Assembly: GCF_001693435.1 (NCBI RefSeq)
Contig: NZ_CM004509.1
Coordinates: 62,001-126,000, forward strand
From: Gilliamella sp. wkB7
GTDB lineage: Bacteria > Pseudomonadota > Gammaproteobacteria > Enterobacterales > Orbaceae
Direction: 5' to 3'
Length of the DNA stretch: 64,000 bases
The notes under the pieces were generated by a model. That model saw only the letters and a list, made by a program, of their open reading frames with translations, was not told where the DNA came from and did no database searches. Within the stretch, counting starts at the first letter, position 1. Each line of letters starts with the position of its first letter. Below are positions 9,772 through 18,398 of the stretch, piece after piece. The position numbers and the translations under genes are program-made.

Positions 9772-10866
9772 ATGTATATCGGTGAATATTTATTATGGTT
9801 TGGCAACTCCATAAAAAAAGAAACGCGAAAAAAATTAGAAATGGGTTATAGCAGTAGTGATATGAAACTCAGCGAAGTTGAAAAGGATTGGACTAAAGAG
9901 TCAGTCAGTAATAACCCAAGAGCCATTGGCCCATATTATGCTTATAATAAACGCTATCTCGAGATTCGTGGTGGAATGTTTGAAAATTTTCGTGGAATTA
10001 TTACTTGGATTAGTCTATTAATTTTTTTTATTCCTTTAACTTCAGGTTTTAATTTTATATATAGTATTAGAATGTTGTTTAATAATCAGACAGATGAAAT
10101 AGGAGGCTATGTTATCACTTTAATTTTTTTTGGAATTATTTGTTTTATCTCTTTATATTTATGCATCCGCTATTTCCGTTATGTTTATCGATTGGAACTG
10201 TTTACCGTACGCCATATACGGGTACGGTTTAATCGGGTAACAAGGCAAGTTTATATTCAGCGCCCTAAATATTGTGGCGGTACTGTCGTATTTAAATGGG
10301 ATCATATTATGCCGGGTAACTTTGGTGACAGTGGTTCGGATATGAATGGCACCAATATGGTGAATTTAATTGTTTTTCATCCTTATAAAACGGGTTTTCC
10401 TATTGCTCACTCAGTCGGGATAGGGAAAAATACCTATAAAGGTCAAGACTATAAAGATGAATGGGAATTTATTCGCCGTTATATGGAAGATGGGCCAGAA
10501 AATTTACCCAAACCAAGACTTAGCACCCATTTACCAATGCCATTTCATGGATTAGGTGGCCATATCAGCCCGATGATCCACGCAGCACAAAATTCAAAAA
10601 GCATAGTGATGTATCTGTTATTAATCCCGGTATTTTTAATTCTATTACCCGTTTACACGACAGGTTATTTTATATCGGAATGCTTATGCTGGCAGCCACG
10701 TTGGCCAAAAGTGATTAGGCAAGCAGGCAAAAAAGGCAAACCCATACCCAAAGAAACAACCTTATCAGACTATCCACCTGATGTGCAAAAAGGCATTTTA
10801 GAGAGCCGATTAGAGTGGTGTGTTTTGGATGAAAAAACAGGAAAATATGTTGATTACGGAAACTGA
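9772..10866 (+). CDS. Membrane protein, probable immunity to the VasX-like effector (copy 2)
   Basis: A 364-residue tandem paralogue of the preceding gene, starting 20 bases after it. About the first 85 residues and everything after YLCIRYFRYVYRL are almost unchanged even at the DNA level. The first two transmembrane segments and their short loop differ strongly (FIPLTSGFNFIYSIRMLF here against SAPVFSMLMALTIASRLY in copy 1). A swap confined to the membrane hairpin suggests that this part contacts the effector and sets specificity. It may protect against a related allele of the pore-former. Homologous replacement with a foreign allele would also explain the pattern. Confidence 0.65.
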   Translation: MYIGEYLLWFGNSIKKETRKKLEMGYSSSDMKLSEVEKDWTKESVSNNPRAIGPYYAYNKRYLEIRGGMFENFRGIITWISLLIFFIPLTSGFNFIYSIRMLFNNQTDEIGGYVITLIFFGIICFISLYLCIRYFRYVYRLELFTVRHIRVRFNRVTRQVYIQRPKYCGGTVVFKWDHIMPGNFGDSGSDMNGTNMVNLIVFHPYKTGFPIAHSVGIGKNTYKGQDYKDEWEFIRRYMEDGPENLPKPRLSTHLPMPFHGLGGHISPMIHAAQNSKSIVMYLLLIPVFLILLPVYTTGYFISECLCWQPRWPKVIRQAGKKGKPIPKETTLSDYPPDVQKGILESRLEWCVLDEKTGKYVDYGN

Positions 10867-10938
10867 TCCTAAATGAATACTAATTATTGAATATGAAAGC
10901 GAAAAAATAAGTATAAATAAAAATTAAGAAGGCTAATT

Positions 10939-11532
10939 ATGCCCTACGCAAAATATGATGGAAAAGATATTCTTTATAATAATAAAGAAGAGTTATTAAA
11001 AAAAACGGGGATCAGTATTACTGATCCCATTTTACCTCCTAAAAATTTAGTAAAAATAACGGGTACACTTTCGGAGTTTAAAGGAATATTCTGTTATGCA
11101 CCCGTGGGTGATGATGCTTATTTGAGTAAAGAAGAGAGGAAAAAACTGAATGCTAAAATACGGAGTAGAGCGGCGCTAGCAACATTAGCTGGGAATAACA
11201 GTGCTGGTTTAGCGGCAATAGGGCATGATGATAGTATACATGTAAGTAATTATTTCCCATCACAATATTTTACAGCTAAACTAAATAATACAATTAAGTT
11301 AAAAGGTTGGCTGGGTTATTATAAATTTGATGAAGGTGATTTGGTTGAAGTTGTAGCCGAAAAGCATACTGACCATTATGAAGTGTATGCTATGCTTAAA
11401 CCGAGCGAGCAAATTATTTCTCTTATTACCCCTTGTTTTGCTGGACGTAAACACGCTTTAAAACGCTATCATATCCCAGTATTTTCATTTTATTTATTAT
11501 CAATATCAGTATGTTATCTCAATAAATTATGA
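10939..11532 (+). pseudogene. Truncated T6SS effector-like protein
   Basis: The 197-codon frame begins normally. The segments KITGTLSEFKGIF, ALATLAGNNSAGLAAIGHDD and KLKGWLGYYKFDEGDLVEVVAEK resemble small proteins annotated as putative T6SS effectors, which usually continue into membrane segments. Here the sequence after RKHALKRYHIPV is not that continuation. From about 11487 the DNA matches the region upstream of vgrG1, so the last 15 or so residues and the stop come from the copied vgrG upstream segment. The gene was probably broken when the second vgrG unit was inserted. A functional short form cannot be excluded. Confidence 0.6.
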
Positions 11533-11762
11533 TTTACAGAATTTATAAAAAAAAAGATTGTAAAATACTCGAAACAGTGTATTTTATATCTATTCTTAGA
11601 TTGCTTTTTAACGTAACTTCATGCATAAATTTAATTAATAATGATGAATTTAATAATAATCAAATTTTTATTAAAAATAATACTAAAAAATTATTAATAA
11701 TAATAAATAGTTAAATAAAAAAAGTTATATTTGCTATATACATGAAATATATTGAGGATAAC
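11487..11762 (+). repeat. Copy of the vgrG upstream segment
   Basis: This stretch aligns in order with about 2072-2339 before vgrG1. Shared blocks include ATTTTATTTATTA, AATATCAGTA followed by GTTAT, AAAAAGATTG, TTTTTAACGTAACTTCAT and AAATAGTT, and the copy runs straight into the vgrG2 start. It shows that the second vgrG was copied together with its 5' flank. A 61-codon frame within it (11529-11714) is most likely spurious. Confidence 0.7.
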
Positions 11763-14516
11763 ATGGATAAAGGACTAACCAATTTGGTGAATCAATTGGG
11801 CAATGGTTTAAGTCGTGGTTTAAAGAATGGTTTGGTTAATGGAGTCGGTCATAATCGCTATACGTTAAATATTGATGGTTTGCCTGCTGAGGTTTCAGTT
11901 TTACAGGTTGAGGGTAATGAGCAACTTAACCAACCTTGGCACTATACGATTACTTTCACTAGCTCGGATAAACAACTTTCTGTTGAGTCATTTCTTAACC
12001 AAAATGCCCATTTGAGTTTTAACCCTGCTAATTCTAGTAGTTTAAGCGATTTTACCGCCGAAGGACTTAATGAGCCATTAAAGCAGTTAGATAAACTTAA
12101 ACAATCCAATCCACTCGATTCACTTAATTCTTTAACCCAATTTAATCCGCTTAATCCGTTAAATTCACTATTATCTCAGGGTAGCTCACGCACTCTTTAT
12201 GGTGTGATAACCCAGTTCAGTCAATTATCAGTCAGTAACGATGAAGCCCGTTATCAGGTTGTCTTATCCTCGCAATTAGCCAAACTGGCATTAAGTCATA
12301 ATTGTGCTATTTTTCAGAATCAAAGTGTTATCAGTGTGGTTGAAGAGGTCTTACGTGGTCATGGTTATACAGGGATTGATTATCGTTTAGCGCTTAAAGA
12401 GCAATATCCGGAGCGTGAATTTATCACCCAGTGGCAGGAGAGTGACCTTGAATTTATTCAAAGACTGCTTGCTGATGTGGGGGTCTATTTCCGGTTTGAA
12501 ACACATGGTGAACACAACTGTGATGTGTTGGTCATCAGTGATTATGAGCAAGGTTATCAGCAGGTGGCTGATATTGTGTACAAACAACCGAGTGGTACAC
12601 TGGATAACAGCGTTGAAAGTGTCTGGGATATGACCTTACACAGTCAGATGGTGGAATCTTCGGTACAAGTACAGGATTATAACTACCGCGATGCGCAGAC
12701 AAATTTACTGGGTGAGGTTAATAGCCAACTAAAAGATAACACCACTTACGGTACTGATTACCGTTATGATGAGCACTATAAAGGGTTAAATAGCAATGGT
12801 AATGGTAGTAATACCAATAACAATGATATAAATAATCATAACAGTAATAATGATGAAAACAGTAGTGATATCGATACCGACGGCAGTCAAGGCAGTAACG
12901 GCAATAGTAATGACAACGACAATAATAGCGTTAACACTAACAGTAGTAATAGCAATAACAACAGCAGTGATATTGACCGTAATCAAGCTAACACAAGTAA
13001 TGGTGTTGAAAGTGGTGAATGGTATGCCCGCATTCGCCATGAACACGCCATTAGCCGTCAAATTGTTATCCGGGGTAAAAGTAATCAGGCCACTTTAGCT
13101 CCGGGTCAACATATCCGCATCAAAGGCAGTACGATAGCTGGAATAGATGAGGGAGTAATGATATTAACGGTGCAAGGACAGGGAAACCGCAGTGAGGCTT
13201 ATGAACTGATTTTTACTGCCATACCTTACCAGCCATTAAAACCTTACCGCCCCGAGCCGATTCCTTTTCCGACTATTGACGGCACTTTACCGGCACGGGT
13301 AACCAGTCCGAATAATGACACCTATGGTTATATTGATACACAAGGGCGCTATCGGGTTAAATTTAACTTTGATTTAAAAGAGTGGCGAAACGGTGAAGAG
13401 AGTTTATGGTTAAGACTGGCTAAACCGTATGCAGGCAGTACCTATGGTTTTCACTTTCCACTGATTGACGGCACAGAAGTTGCGGTAGCGTTTACTAACG
13501 GTAATCCGGACCGACCTTATATCGCGCATGCGATGCATGACAGTGGCCACCCTGACCATGTGACTACCATAAACAAACATCGAAATGTAATTCGTACTCC
13601 TGCTAACAACAAACTGCGGATGGATGATAAGCGCGGACAAGAGCACATTAAGTTAGCGACCGAATACGGTAAAACCCAGCTTAACATCGGGCATTTAGTT
13701 GACCAAAACAAAGAGCAGCGTGGTGAGGGATTTGAACTGCGCACCGATGAGTGGGGGGCAATTGCTGCCAATAAAGGTTTATACCTGACCAGTCAGACCG
13801 AGCCTAAGGCACAGGGTAAACAGCTTGATATGCAAGGTGCCATTACCCAGCTTGAAAATGCATTATCAATTGCTAAAGCACTGCAAAATGCAGCAACTGC
13901 CTCTGAAGCTCATGGTGCGGATACCGACAGTCAAGAGCAACTTAAAGCGACATTAACCCAATTAGCCCAAAGTGGCATTATTGCTTATGCGCAAGAGGGC
14001 ATCGCTTTAACCAGTCCGGAAAACATCCAACTGTCCACATCAAACAGCGTATCGGTGACCAGTGAAAACCAAACTGACATCAATGCGTTAAAAAACATTA
14101 CTGTCTCATCCGGTGAATCCATCGGTCTGTTTGCTCATAAATCAGGAATGAAAGTCTTTGCCAACCAAGGTGATGTTAACGTGCAGGCACAAAATGCCAA
14201 CCTGAATATGGCTGCTAAGCAAGATATTAAAATAGACAGTGTGGATGGAAAGCTGACGATTACCGCAAGTAAAGAGTTGACGTTAATGTGTGGCGGTTCA
14301 TACATCAAAATCAGTAGCGCAGGGATAGAACTGGGCACAGCTGATAATGTTTATATAAAAAGTAATGCATTACAGAAGATGGGACCTAAAACTATTAATA
14401 TATCATCTCCAATCTTAGCAAATGCGATATCTGTGACTACAAATCGTATTTGTTTGAGTTGTTTGATTAAAGCGGCTGAAAATGGCGAGATGCTTGTGAT
14501 TAGTGGAGAACGATGA
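11763..14516 (+). CDS. vgrG: T6SS spike protein VgrG (copy 2)
   Basis: A 917-residue paralogue of the first VgrG with the same domain order: gp27-like base with an Asn/Ser linker (12789-13012), OB fold, DUF2345 spike. It lacks a segment of about 12 residues near residue 110. From the OB fold to codon 860 or so the DNA is essentially identical to copy 1, then it diverges abruptly after QKMGP into a different tail of about 42 residues (ending ENGEMLVISGER). That tail presumably selects the downstream nuclease cargo. As in copy 1, the ATG after GAGGA is chosen, 21 bases inside the longest frame. The stop overlaps the start of the adaptor gene (ATGATG). Confidence 0.93.
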   Translation: MDKGLTNLVNQLGNGLSRGLKNGLVNGVGHNRYTLNIDGLPAEVSVLQVEGNEQLNQPWHYTITFTSSDKQLSVESFLNQNAHLSFNPANSSSLSDFTAEGLNEPLKQLDKLKQSNPLDSLNSLTQFNPLNPLNSLLSQGSSRTLYGVITQFSQLSVSNDEARYQVVLSSQLAKLALSHNCAIFQNQSVISVVEEVLRGHGYTGIDYRLALKEQYPEREFITQWQESDLEFIQRLLADVGVYFRFETHGEHNCDVLVISDYEQGYQQVADIVYKQPSGTLDNSVESVWDMTLHSQMVESSVQVQDYNYRDAQTNLLGEVNSQLKDNTTYGTDYRYDEHYKGLNSNGNGSNTNNNDINNHNSNNDENSSDIDTDGSQGSNGNSNDNDNNSVNTNSSNSNNNSSDIDRNQANTSNGVESGEWYARIRHEHAISRQIVIRGKSNQATLAPGQHIRIKGSTIAGIDEGVMILTVQGQGNRSEAYELIFTAIPYQPLKPYRPEPIPFPTIDGTLPARVTSPNNDTYGYIDTQGRYRVKFNFDLKEWRNGEESLWLRLAKPYAGSTYGFHFPLIDGTEVAVAFTNGNPDRPYIAHAMHDSGHPDHVTTINKHRNVIRTPANNKLRMDDKRGQEHIKLATEYGKTQLNIGHLVDQNKEQRGEGFELRTDEWGAIAANKGLYLTSQTEPKAQGKQLDMQGAITQLENALSIAKALQNAATASEAHGADTDSQEQLKATLTQLAQSGIIAYAQEGIALTSPENIQLSTSNSVSVTSENQTDINALKNITVSSGESIGLFAHKSGMKVFANQGDVNVQAQNANLNMAAKQDIKIDSVDGKLTITASKELTLMCGGSYIKISSAGIELGTADNVYIKSNALQKMGPKTINISSPILANAISVTTNRICLSCLIKAAENGEMLVISGER

Positions 14517-15022
14517 TGTTAAATCAACACATATCTAGTCAAATATTAATTGAACACCAAAAATATTCAAGAAATAAATTACACTTATATACCTTAATTG
14601 ATGGACTTGAGTATGAGCGTTTCTTTCAAGAAGAAATCATTGAAAATGAATGGATAAAACCTTTATTTCTTCAACCAAGCAATAAAGATATGGCTTTTGC
14701 TGGACCTTGGATTTGTTATATTAAAAAAATGAATAGTGATTTTCAGAATCAAATCATAGAACTAGAACAAAAGTATCCGTCTGTATCTTGGATAATTTCA
14801 TCACTCTCTTTTGAATATTTACTAAATAATTTAGAAAATAAACTTCATATAACACTAGAAGATAATCGTTATGCCTTACTGCGTTATTATGACCCAAGAG
14901 TATTATACAAATTACCTAGTGTTTTGACAGAACAACAAATTAAAATTTTTACACTTCAAATTGATGAATGGATCTATTATTACGAGAATAATTATCATTC
15001 ATTGAATGCAGGAAAATTATGA
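14513..15022 (+). CDS. DUF4123 effector adaptor for the Tox-REase-5 toxin
   Basis: A 169-residue DUF4123-type chaperone expected to tether the downstream toxin to VgrG2. It contains LYTLIDGLEYERFFQ near the N-terminus, the WIISSLSFEYLLNNL helix region and the hallmark LRYYDPRVLYKLP, then an aromatic WIYYYEN block. It is translationally coupled on both sides, overlapping the vgrG2 stop and the next gene by 4 bases each. It is only distantly similar to the adaptor after vgrG1, in keeping with one adaptor per cargo. Confidence 0.8.
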   Translation: MMLNQHISSQILIEHQKYSRNKLHLYTLIDGLEYERFFQEEIIENEWIKPLFLQPSNKDMAFAGPWICYIKKMNSDFQNQIIELEQKYPSVSWIISSLSFEYLLNNLENKLHITLEDNRYALLRYYDPRVLYKLPSVLTEQQIKIFTLQIDEWIYYYENNYHSLNAGKL

Positions 15023-15363
15023 TAAAACTTACAATAGAGCAATTGAATAACATTTTAGATCAAGAAAACGATGAATATCTTTGGAAACTCATATATGAAT
15101 TCAAAAATGATAGTCGTTTAAATTTACCTGATGAAGAAATCGATCATTTATTTACTCGGTTAAAAACAACTTATTGTTATCTTCTTGAATTAGGATTTTC
15201 AAAAGAATTGCTAATAGATGCTTTCTTATGTGCAGAAGCAACTACTCCAGGTATAAAAGATAATCAAAATTTTAAAGCATGGATAGAGAAACCAGGTGAA
15301 AATCCTGAAATTCAGTTTGAAGATTTATTGAGAATAGGTATTAAAATTCAACAAAATAATTAA
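15019..15363 (+). CDS. Small acidic helical protein of a T6SS cargo operon
   Basis: A 114-residue protein, mostly helical and acidic, without a signal or membrane segment. Small proteins of this size starting with a phrase like LTxEQLxxI, followed by a region like ELGFSKELLIDAFLCAE, commonly sit between a DUF4123 adaptor and its toxin, but I know of no established function. The 4-base overlap with the adaptor gene and the 9-base gap to the toxin suggest tight co-expression, so a co-chaperone or toxin-binding role is plausible. It is not a recognised immunity family. Confidence 0.6.
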   Translation: MIKLTIEQLNNILDQENDEYLWKLIYEFKNDSRLNLPDEEIDHLFTRLKTTYCYLLELGFSKELLIDAFLCAEATTPGIKDNQNFKAWIEKPGENPEIQFEDLLRIGIKIQQNN

Positions 15364-15372
15364 GGATAAATT

Positions 15373-16104
15373 ATGGTAGCACAAGTAATACCAGCTATTA
15401 TTGAGCTTAAGGAAATAGCTGTTATGATAATAGGAACAGGTGCGGTAGCAGTTTATGTAGATAAAGCTAGTAAGAAAAGCCCAACTGTTAGTCCCCCAAA
15501 ACCTACAGAATTGCCAAGTAAATCAGCAAAAATTGAGCGTATTACTGGAAGTGACCAAATAACTTTAAGAACTTCAACAATAGCAATGATACAAATAAAA
15601 TTAGAAAGAGACAGATGTCGAAACAAATGTAATTGCCCACCAGAAACATTTAAACGAGTAAAAATGGAAATAAAAGATCGTTCTGGTATGAGTGAATTAT
15701 CGTTAGATTACCAATCAATAATTTGCGGTTCATACTGGTATCCCAAAAAAAAAAATGATAAAACTTCAAAAAATATTATTGAATGGGTATATTTTAAAGG
15801 ACCAGGTAATCCACCAGTAGAGTTTGATGGATGGGAACCTAGATTTTGTCTATTTTTAGAAGCTAAAGCGCGTTACGATCATTTATTTAAAGAAGTTAAT
15901 GGAACCCCAGAATTGCAAAAATGGGCTTATAAAAATTATGAACAGCTTGATAATCAAGCAAAAAGGCATGATGATGTATGTAGACTAAATTATCCTGCTA
16001 AATGCTGTTGGGTGTGGATGACTAGTAAGGCATACCGTTATTTTCAAACGATAAAGGATAATTATCCTAACTTATACACAATTTATATGCCACTATCAAA
16101 ATAA
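15373..16104 (+). CDS. T6SS nuclease effector with Tox-REase-5 domain
   Basis: A 243-residue toxin. An N-terminal hydrophobic stretch (about residues 10-29) is followed by a Pro/Ser-rich linker and a C-terminal restriction-endonuclease-fold toxin domain. The key block is EFDGWEPRFCLFLEAKARYD, in which Asp152, Glu163 and Lys165 form the PD-(D/E)xK-type catalytic set of the Tox-REase-5 family. A cluster of cysteines (Cys82, 86 and 88) precedes it and may bind metal or brace the fold. It probably cleaves DNA in recipient cells. The gene after it resembles Imm52, the immunity family usually paired with Tox-REase-5, which supports the call. Confidence 0.8.
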   Translation: MVAQVIPAIIELKEIAVMIIGTGAVAVYVDKASKKSPTVSPPKPTELPSKSAKIERITGSDQITLRTSTIAMIQIKLERDRCRNKCNCPPETFKRVKMEIKDRSGMSELSLDYQSIICGSYWYPKKKNDKTSKNIIEWVYFKGPGNPPVEFDGWEPRFCLFLEAKARYDHLFKEVNGTPELQKWAYKNYEQLDNQAKRHDDVCRLNYPAKCCWVWMTSKAYRYFQTIKDNYPNLYTIYMPLSK

Positions 16105-16119
16105 CATGGATCATTAATT

Positions 16120-16839
16120 ATGAAAAAAAATTTAATTTTTGATATCTTTTTTTATCCTAAAAAGTATTTATCACTTATAACATGTATAGAGCATGTTAAT
16201 AACATTTTAAAAATCCAATACCAATATCTATACAGAGAACAAGATTGGTATTTATGTAGCTCATCGAAAAAAAAATCATCGATTCATAAGGTGTTTGACA
16301 AAGATGGTATTACAGAAATTGGTTTAAAAAAATTAACACAAGAATATCATAAAGACAAAAGACATTTTGGCTTAGCTATCTGGGATAAAAAAACAGAGGG
16401 GGCCGCATTAGTGTATAGTATATATGAACAAACTTGTGGACAACCATTTAAGGTTAAGATCAGGTTGGATTATGATATTCTTTTATCAGAAATAGATTTA
16501 AATAATATTCAAAAATTTTGTCTTGCTTTGTCTGAGCAATTTGATGGCGCATATATTATGGTAAATAATAATTATACACCTGAGAAAAAAGTTTTTCCAG
16601 ATAGGCTTTCGGCTGCATGGATGATTTACTTACCTAAAGTTCAGTTATCCCATAATATAGTTCCACAGGCGTTTGATGTGATTAGCCCCACAGATCATGA
16701 AGGACATGCAGCTGGATCGTTGGTTGTTACTCTACCACACTTTTTTGATGAGAAAAATACAGATGATATCAAAGCTGTAAATAGTGTCGATATTAAGTTA
16801 CGTGAATTAGGTTTATTGCCTCGTTATGCAGATTTATAA
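16120..16839 (+). CDS. Imm52-like immunity protein
   Basis: A 239-residue soluble protein right after the Tox-REase-5 toxin. It fits the Imm52 layout: an N-terminal strand-rich start, a central line like HFGLAIWDKKTEGAALVYSIYE, and a C-terminal part with RLSAAWMIYLPK and GSLVVTLPHFFDEKN. It should bind and block the adjacent nuclease so that the producer and its kin survive. The 15-base gap to the toxin gene indicates one operon. The family call rests on pattern and partner. Confidence 0.7.
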   Translation: MKKNLIFDIFFYPKKYLSLITCIEHVNNILKIQYQYLYREQDWYLCSSSKKKSSIHKVFDKDGITEIGLKKLTQEYHKDKRHFGLAIWDKKTEGAALVYSIYEQTCGQPFKVKIRLDYDILLSEIDLNNIQKFCLALSEQFDGAYIMVNNNYTPEKKVFPDRLSAAWMIYLPKVQLSHNIVPQAFDVISPTDHEGHAAGSLVVTLPHFFDEKNTDDIKAVNSVDIKLRELGLLPRYADL

Positions 16840-16861
16840 AGATAAAGGGGATGATGAATTT

Positions 16862-17122
16862 ATGAAAGATTATAATACTTTTAGTTTATTACCATGTAAC
16901 AAATGTGGTAAATATTAGTAGAACGTTGGAAAAAGTTTGCAAACAAAATTTCTTGATCGTGGTGATTCAACTTACGTGCATTTTGATGAAGTGACGAATT
17001 TGTGTAAAATCTATAAAGATCGCCCTTTGATTTGTCGTGTTGAAGACTACCATGAGACTTATCTTACTAATCAATATAGTTAGGACGAATTTGTAAAAAT
17101 AAATTTGTATTGGTTAGATTAG
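16862..17122 (+). pseudogene. Decayed YkgJ-type cysteine-cluster protein gene
   Basis: A single frame with three internal stops reads MKDYNTFSLLPCNKCGKY, two stops, NVGKSLQTKFLDRGDS, then HFDEVTNLCKIYKDRPLICR, VEDYHETYLTNQYS, a stop and DEFVKINLYWLD. CNxCG, FLDRGD, the C-x-IY-x-RP-x-ICR motif and a closing EFVKINL segment are the landmarks of the YkgJ (UPF0153) Zn/Fe-binding family. The vicinal cysteines after CG are replaced by the stops. No frameshift is needed, so decay is by point mutation. It is too short for an unaided gene caller to find. Confidence 0.75.
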
Positions 17123-17136
17123 TTAAATTGATTCGT

Positions 17137-17162
17137 ATTTCCTATTTTACATAATAGGAAAT
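17137..17162. terminator. Perfect 10-bp hairpin after the ykgJ-like remnant
   Basis: ATTTCCTATT and AATAGGAAAT are exact inverted repeats around a six-base loop. The stem is AT-rich and no long T run follows, so termination is uncertain. Confidence 0.35.
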
Positions 17163-17263
17163 ATGTATTTAGAGTAAACATACCTTTTAAAGGAGGATAG
17201 TGCCGAGAAGGAATCTCTCAAATGCAATAGTATTTTTATGTTAGATCTGGTTGTTGATTAAAT

Positions 17264-17359
17264 TACAATCGTTATAAATTAAATATCCCACTTTTTGGAC
17301 TTTTATTTATCCATTATGAACAATTAATCCAATCATTATCCCAACCTAATCTAACATAA
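17264..17359 (+). pseudogene. Possible second decayed vgrG 5' fragment
   Basis: In one frame the sequence reads YNRYKLNI, then nine drifted residues, then HYEQLIQSL. This parallels HNRYTLNID and GNEQLNQPW of intact VgrG, with about five codons deleted between the blocks. It ends at a stop after 31 codons. The match is short, so the call is tentative, but its position at the right edge of the cargo island mirrors the remnant at the left edge. Confidence 0.4.
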
Positions 17360-17853
17360 GAAGAAAATTGAAAGTTATATTATCAATTAACTATTATGTT
17401 GATAATCGTCTGATTATTATGAATATCTCACTCTAGCCTTATGTAAACAACGATAAAACAGATTTTAAAATAAGATTTATTATTTAATTCATAATAAACA
17501 TGATTTAATCAATATAAACTCTCTATGAGTGTGAACTTATAAGTTATATCTTATAAATTATGCAATTTTTTTAATAATCGATTTGAGTTTTAGAATGAAC
17601 TTTATTATAAGTCTTTATAAACCTACAAACACCATGATGAAAAAATTTACTATCAATGAAAGCTGGCTAGAGATTGATCTGTGTAATAAAGTTATTTTTT
17701 TTAATATGTTACCACTTTTATCCACAAGTTTATTCAAGGGTTTTGGGGATAATAATTGCTGAGTTTTTATAAGTGAGAACGAAAAATTGCAAGTATTTAG
17801 ATATTTATAAATACGTTTTATTTAATTGTTAAACTTTTCTATTAAGGCCTATT
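17360..17853. other. AT-rich region without a recognisable gene
   Basis: About 500 bases with stops in all frames. It separates the T6SS island from the conserved chromosomal genes and probably consists of decayed island sequence. I see no RNA gene or mobile-element end in it. Confidence 0.5.
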
Positions 17854-18051
17854 ATGAGTTATTTTAATTATCATGCGAAAGCAAAAAGGTTAATTAAAGA
17901 TGGTCATTTGGTTGGGTATGAGTTTGTAGATAATTGGAATGGTATAAAACCAGCATTAGTCCTTTATTTTGATGAGGCAAAACCTATGCCGATCCGAGAA
18001 TATCGTTGGCAAGAATATTTGCCATTACTAAATAGGGGTAAAGAAGAGTGA
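17854..18051 (+). CDS. Small conserved-looking protein of unknown function
   Basis: A 65-residue soluble protein with a dense pattern of aromatic and charged residues (SYFNYHAKAKRLI, then VGYEFVDNWNGIKPALVLYF and PMPIREYRWQEYLPLL). This regularity, an AAGG ribosome-binding site and codon use like its neighbours suggest a real gene. I do not recognise a domain with confidence. It stands alone, with long non-coding DNA on both sides. Confidence 0.65.
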   Translation: MSYFNYHAKAKRLIKDGHLVGYEFVDNWNGIKPALVLYFDEAKPMPIREYRWQEYLPLLNRGKEE

Positions 18052-18398
18052 TAATTTTAAAATTGTGCAATGTTAATTAAGTAAACAATACAGTCAAGAA
18101 TTTCAATTTATCTTGTTTTTATCATAACAATTAAATTCGTTTCTAAATGATTTTTGAATAGTTAGATTATATAAATTGGCAATTAAAAAAATTTTATAAT
18201 CACGCATTACTTCAAACTGATAATAATTTAAACATATTATATGACATTAACTTCTAATTAATGCGATTAAACTTTGTGTGACTCACCGTTGATACAATAA
18301 ATTTGCCAATTGCTATGCTTAAGCGTAAAATGCCAGCCTATTTTTGCTTAACCTATTACAATACTGTAATACTGACTTGAAATCAGAGGCATTTTTTA
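18052..18398 (+). other. Intergenic region upstream of trhP
   Basis: About 350 bases without a gene. A perfect 7-bp inverted repeat, TATTACA and TGTAATA separated by four bases (18354-18371), lies 28 bases before the trhP start, where it could overlap the promoter or serve as an operator. No further structure was found. Confidence 0.45.

Noticed and set aside
11529..11714. 61-codon reading frame before vgrG2
   Set aside because: It lies wholly inside the copied vgrG upstream segment, is composed mainly of Asn, Ile and Lys from AT-rich DNA, and has no counterpart frame before vgrG1.
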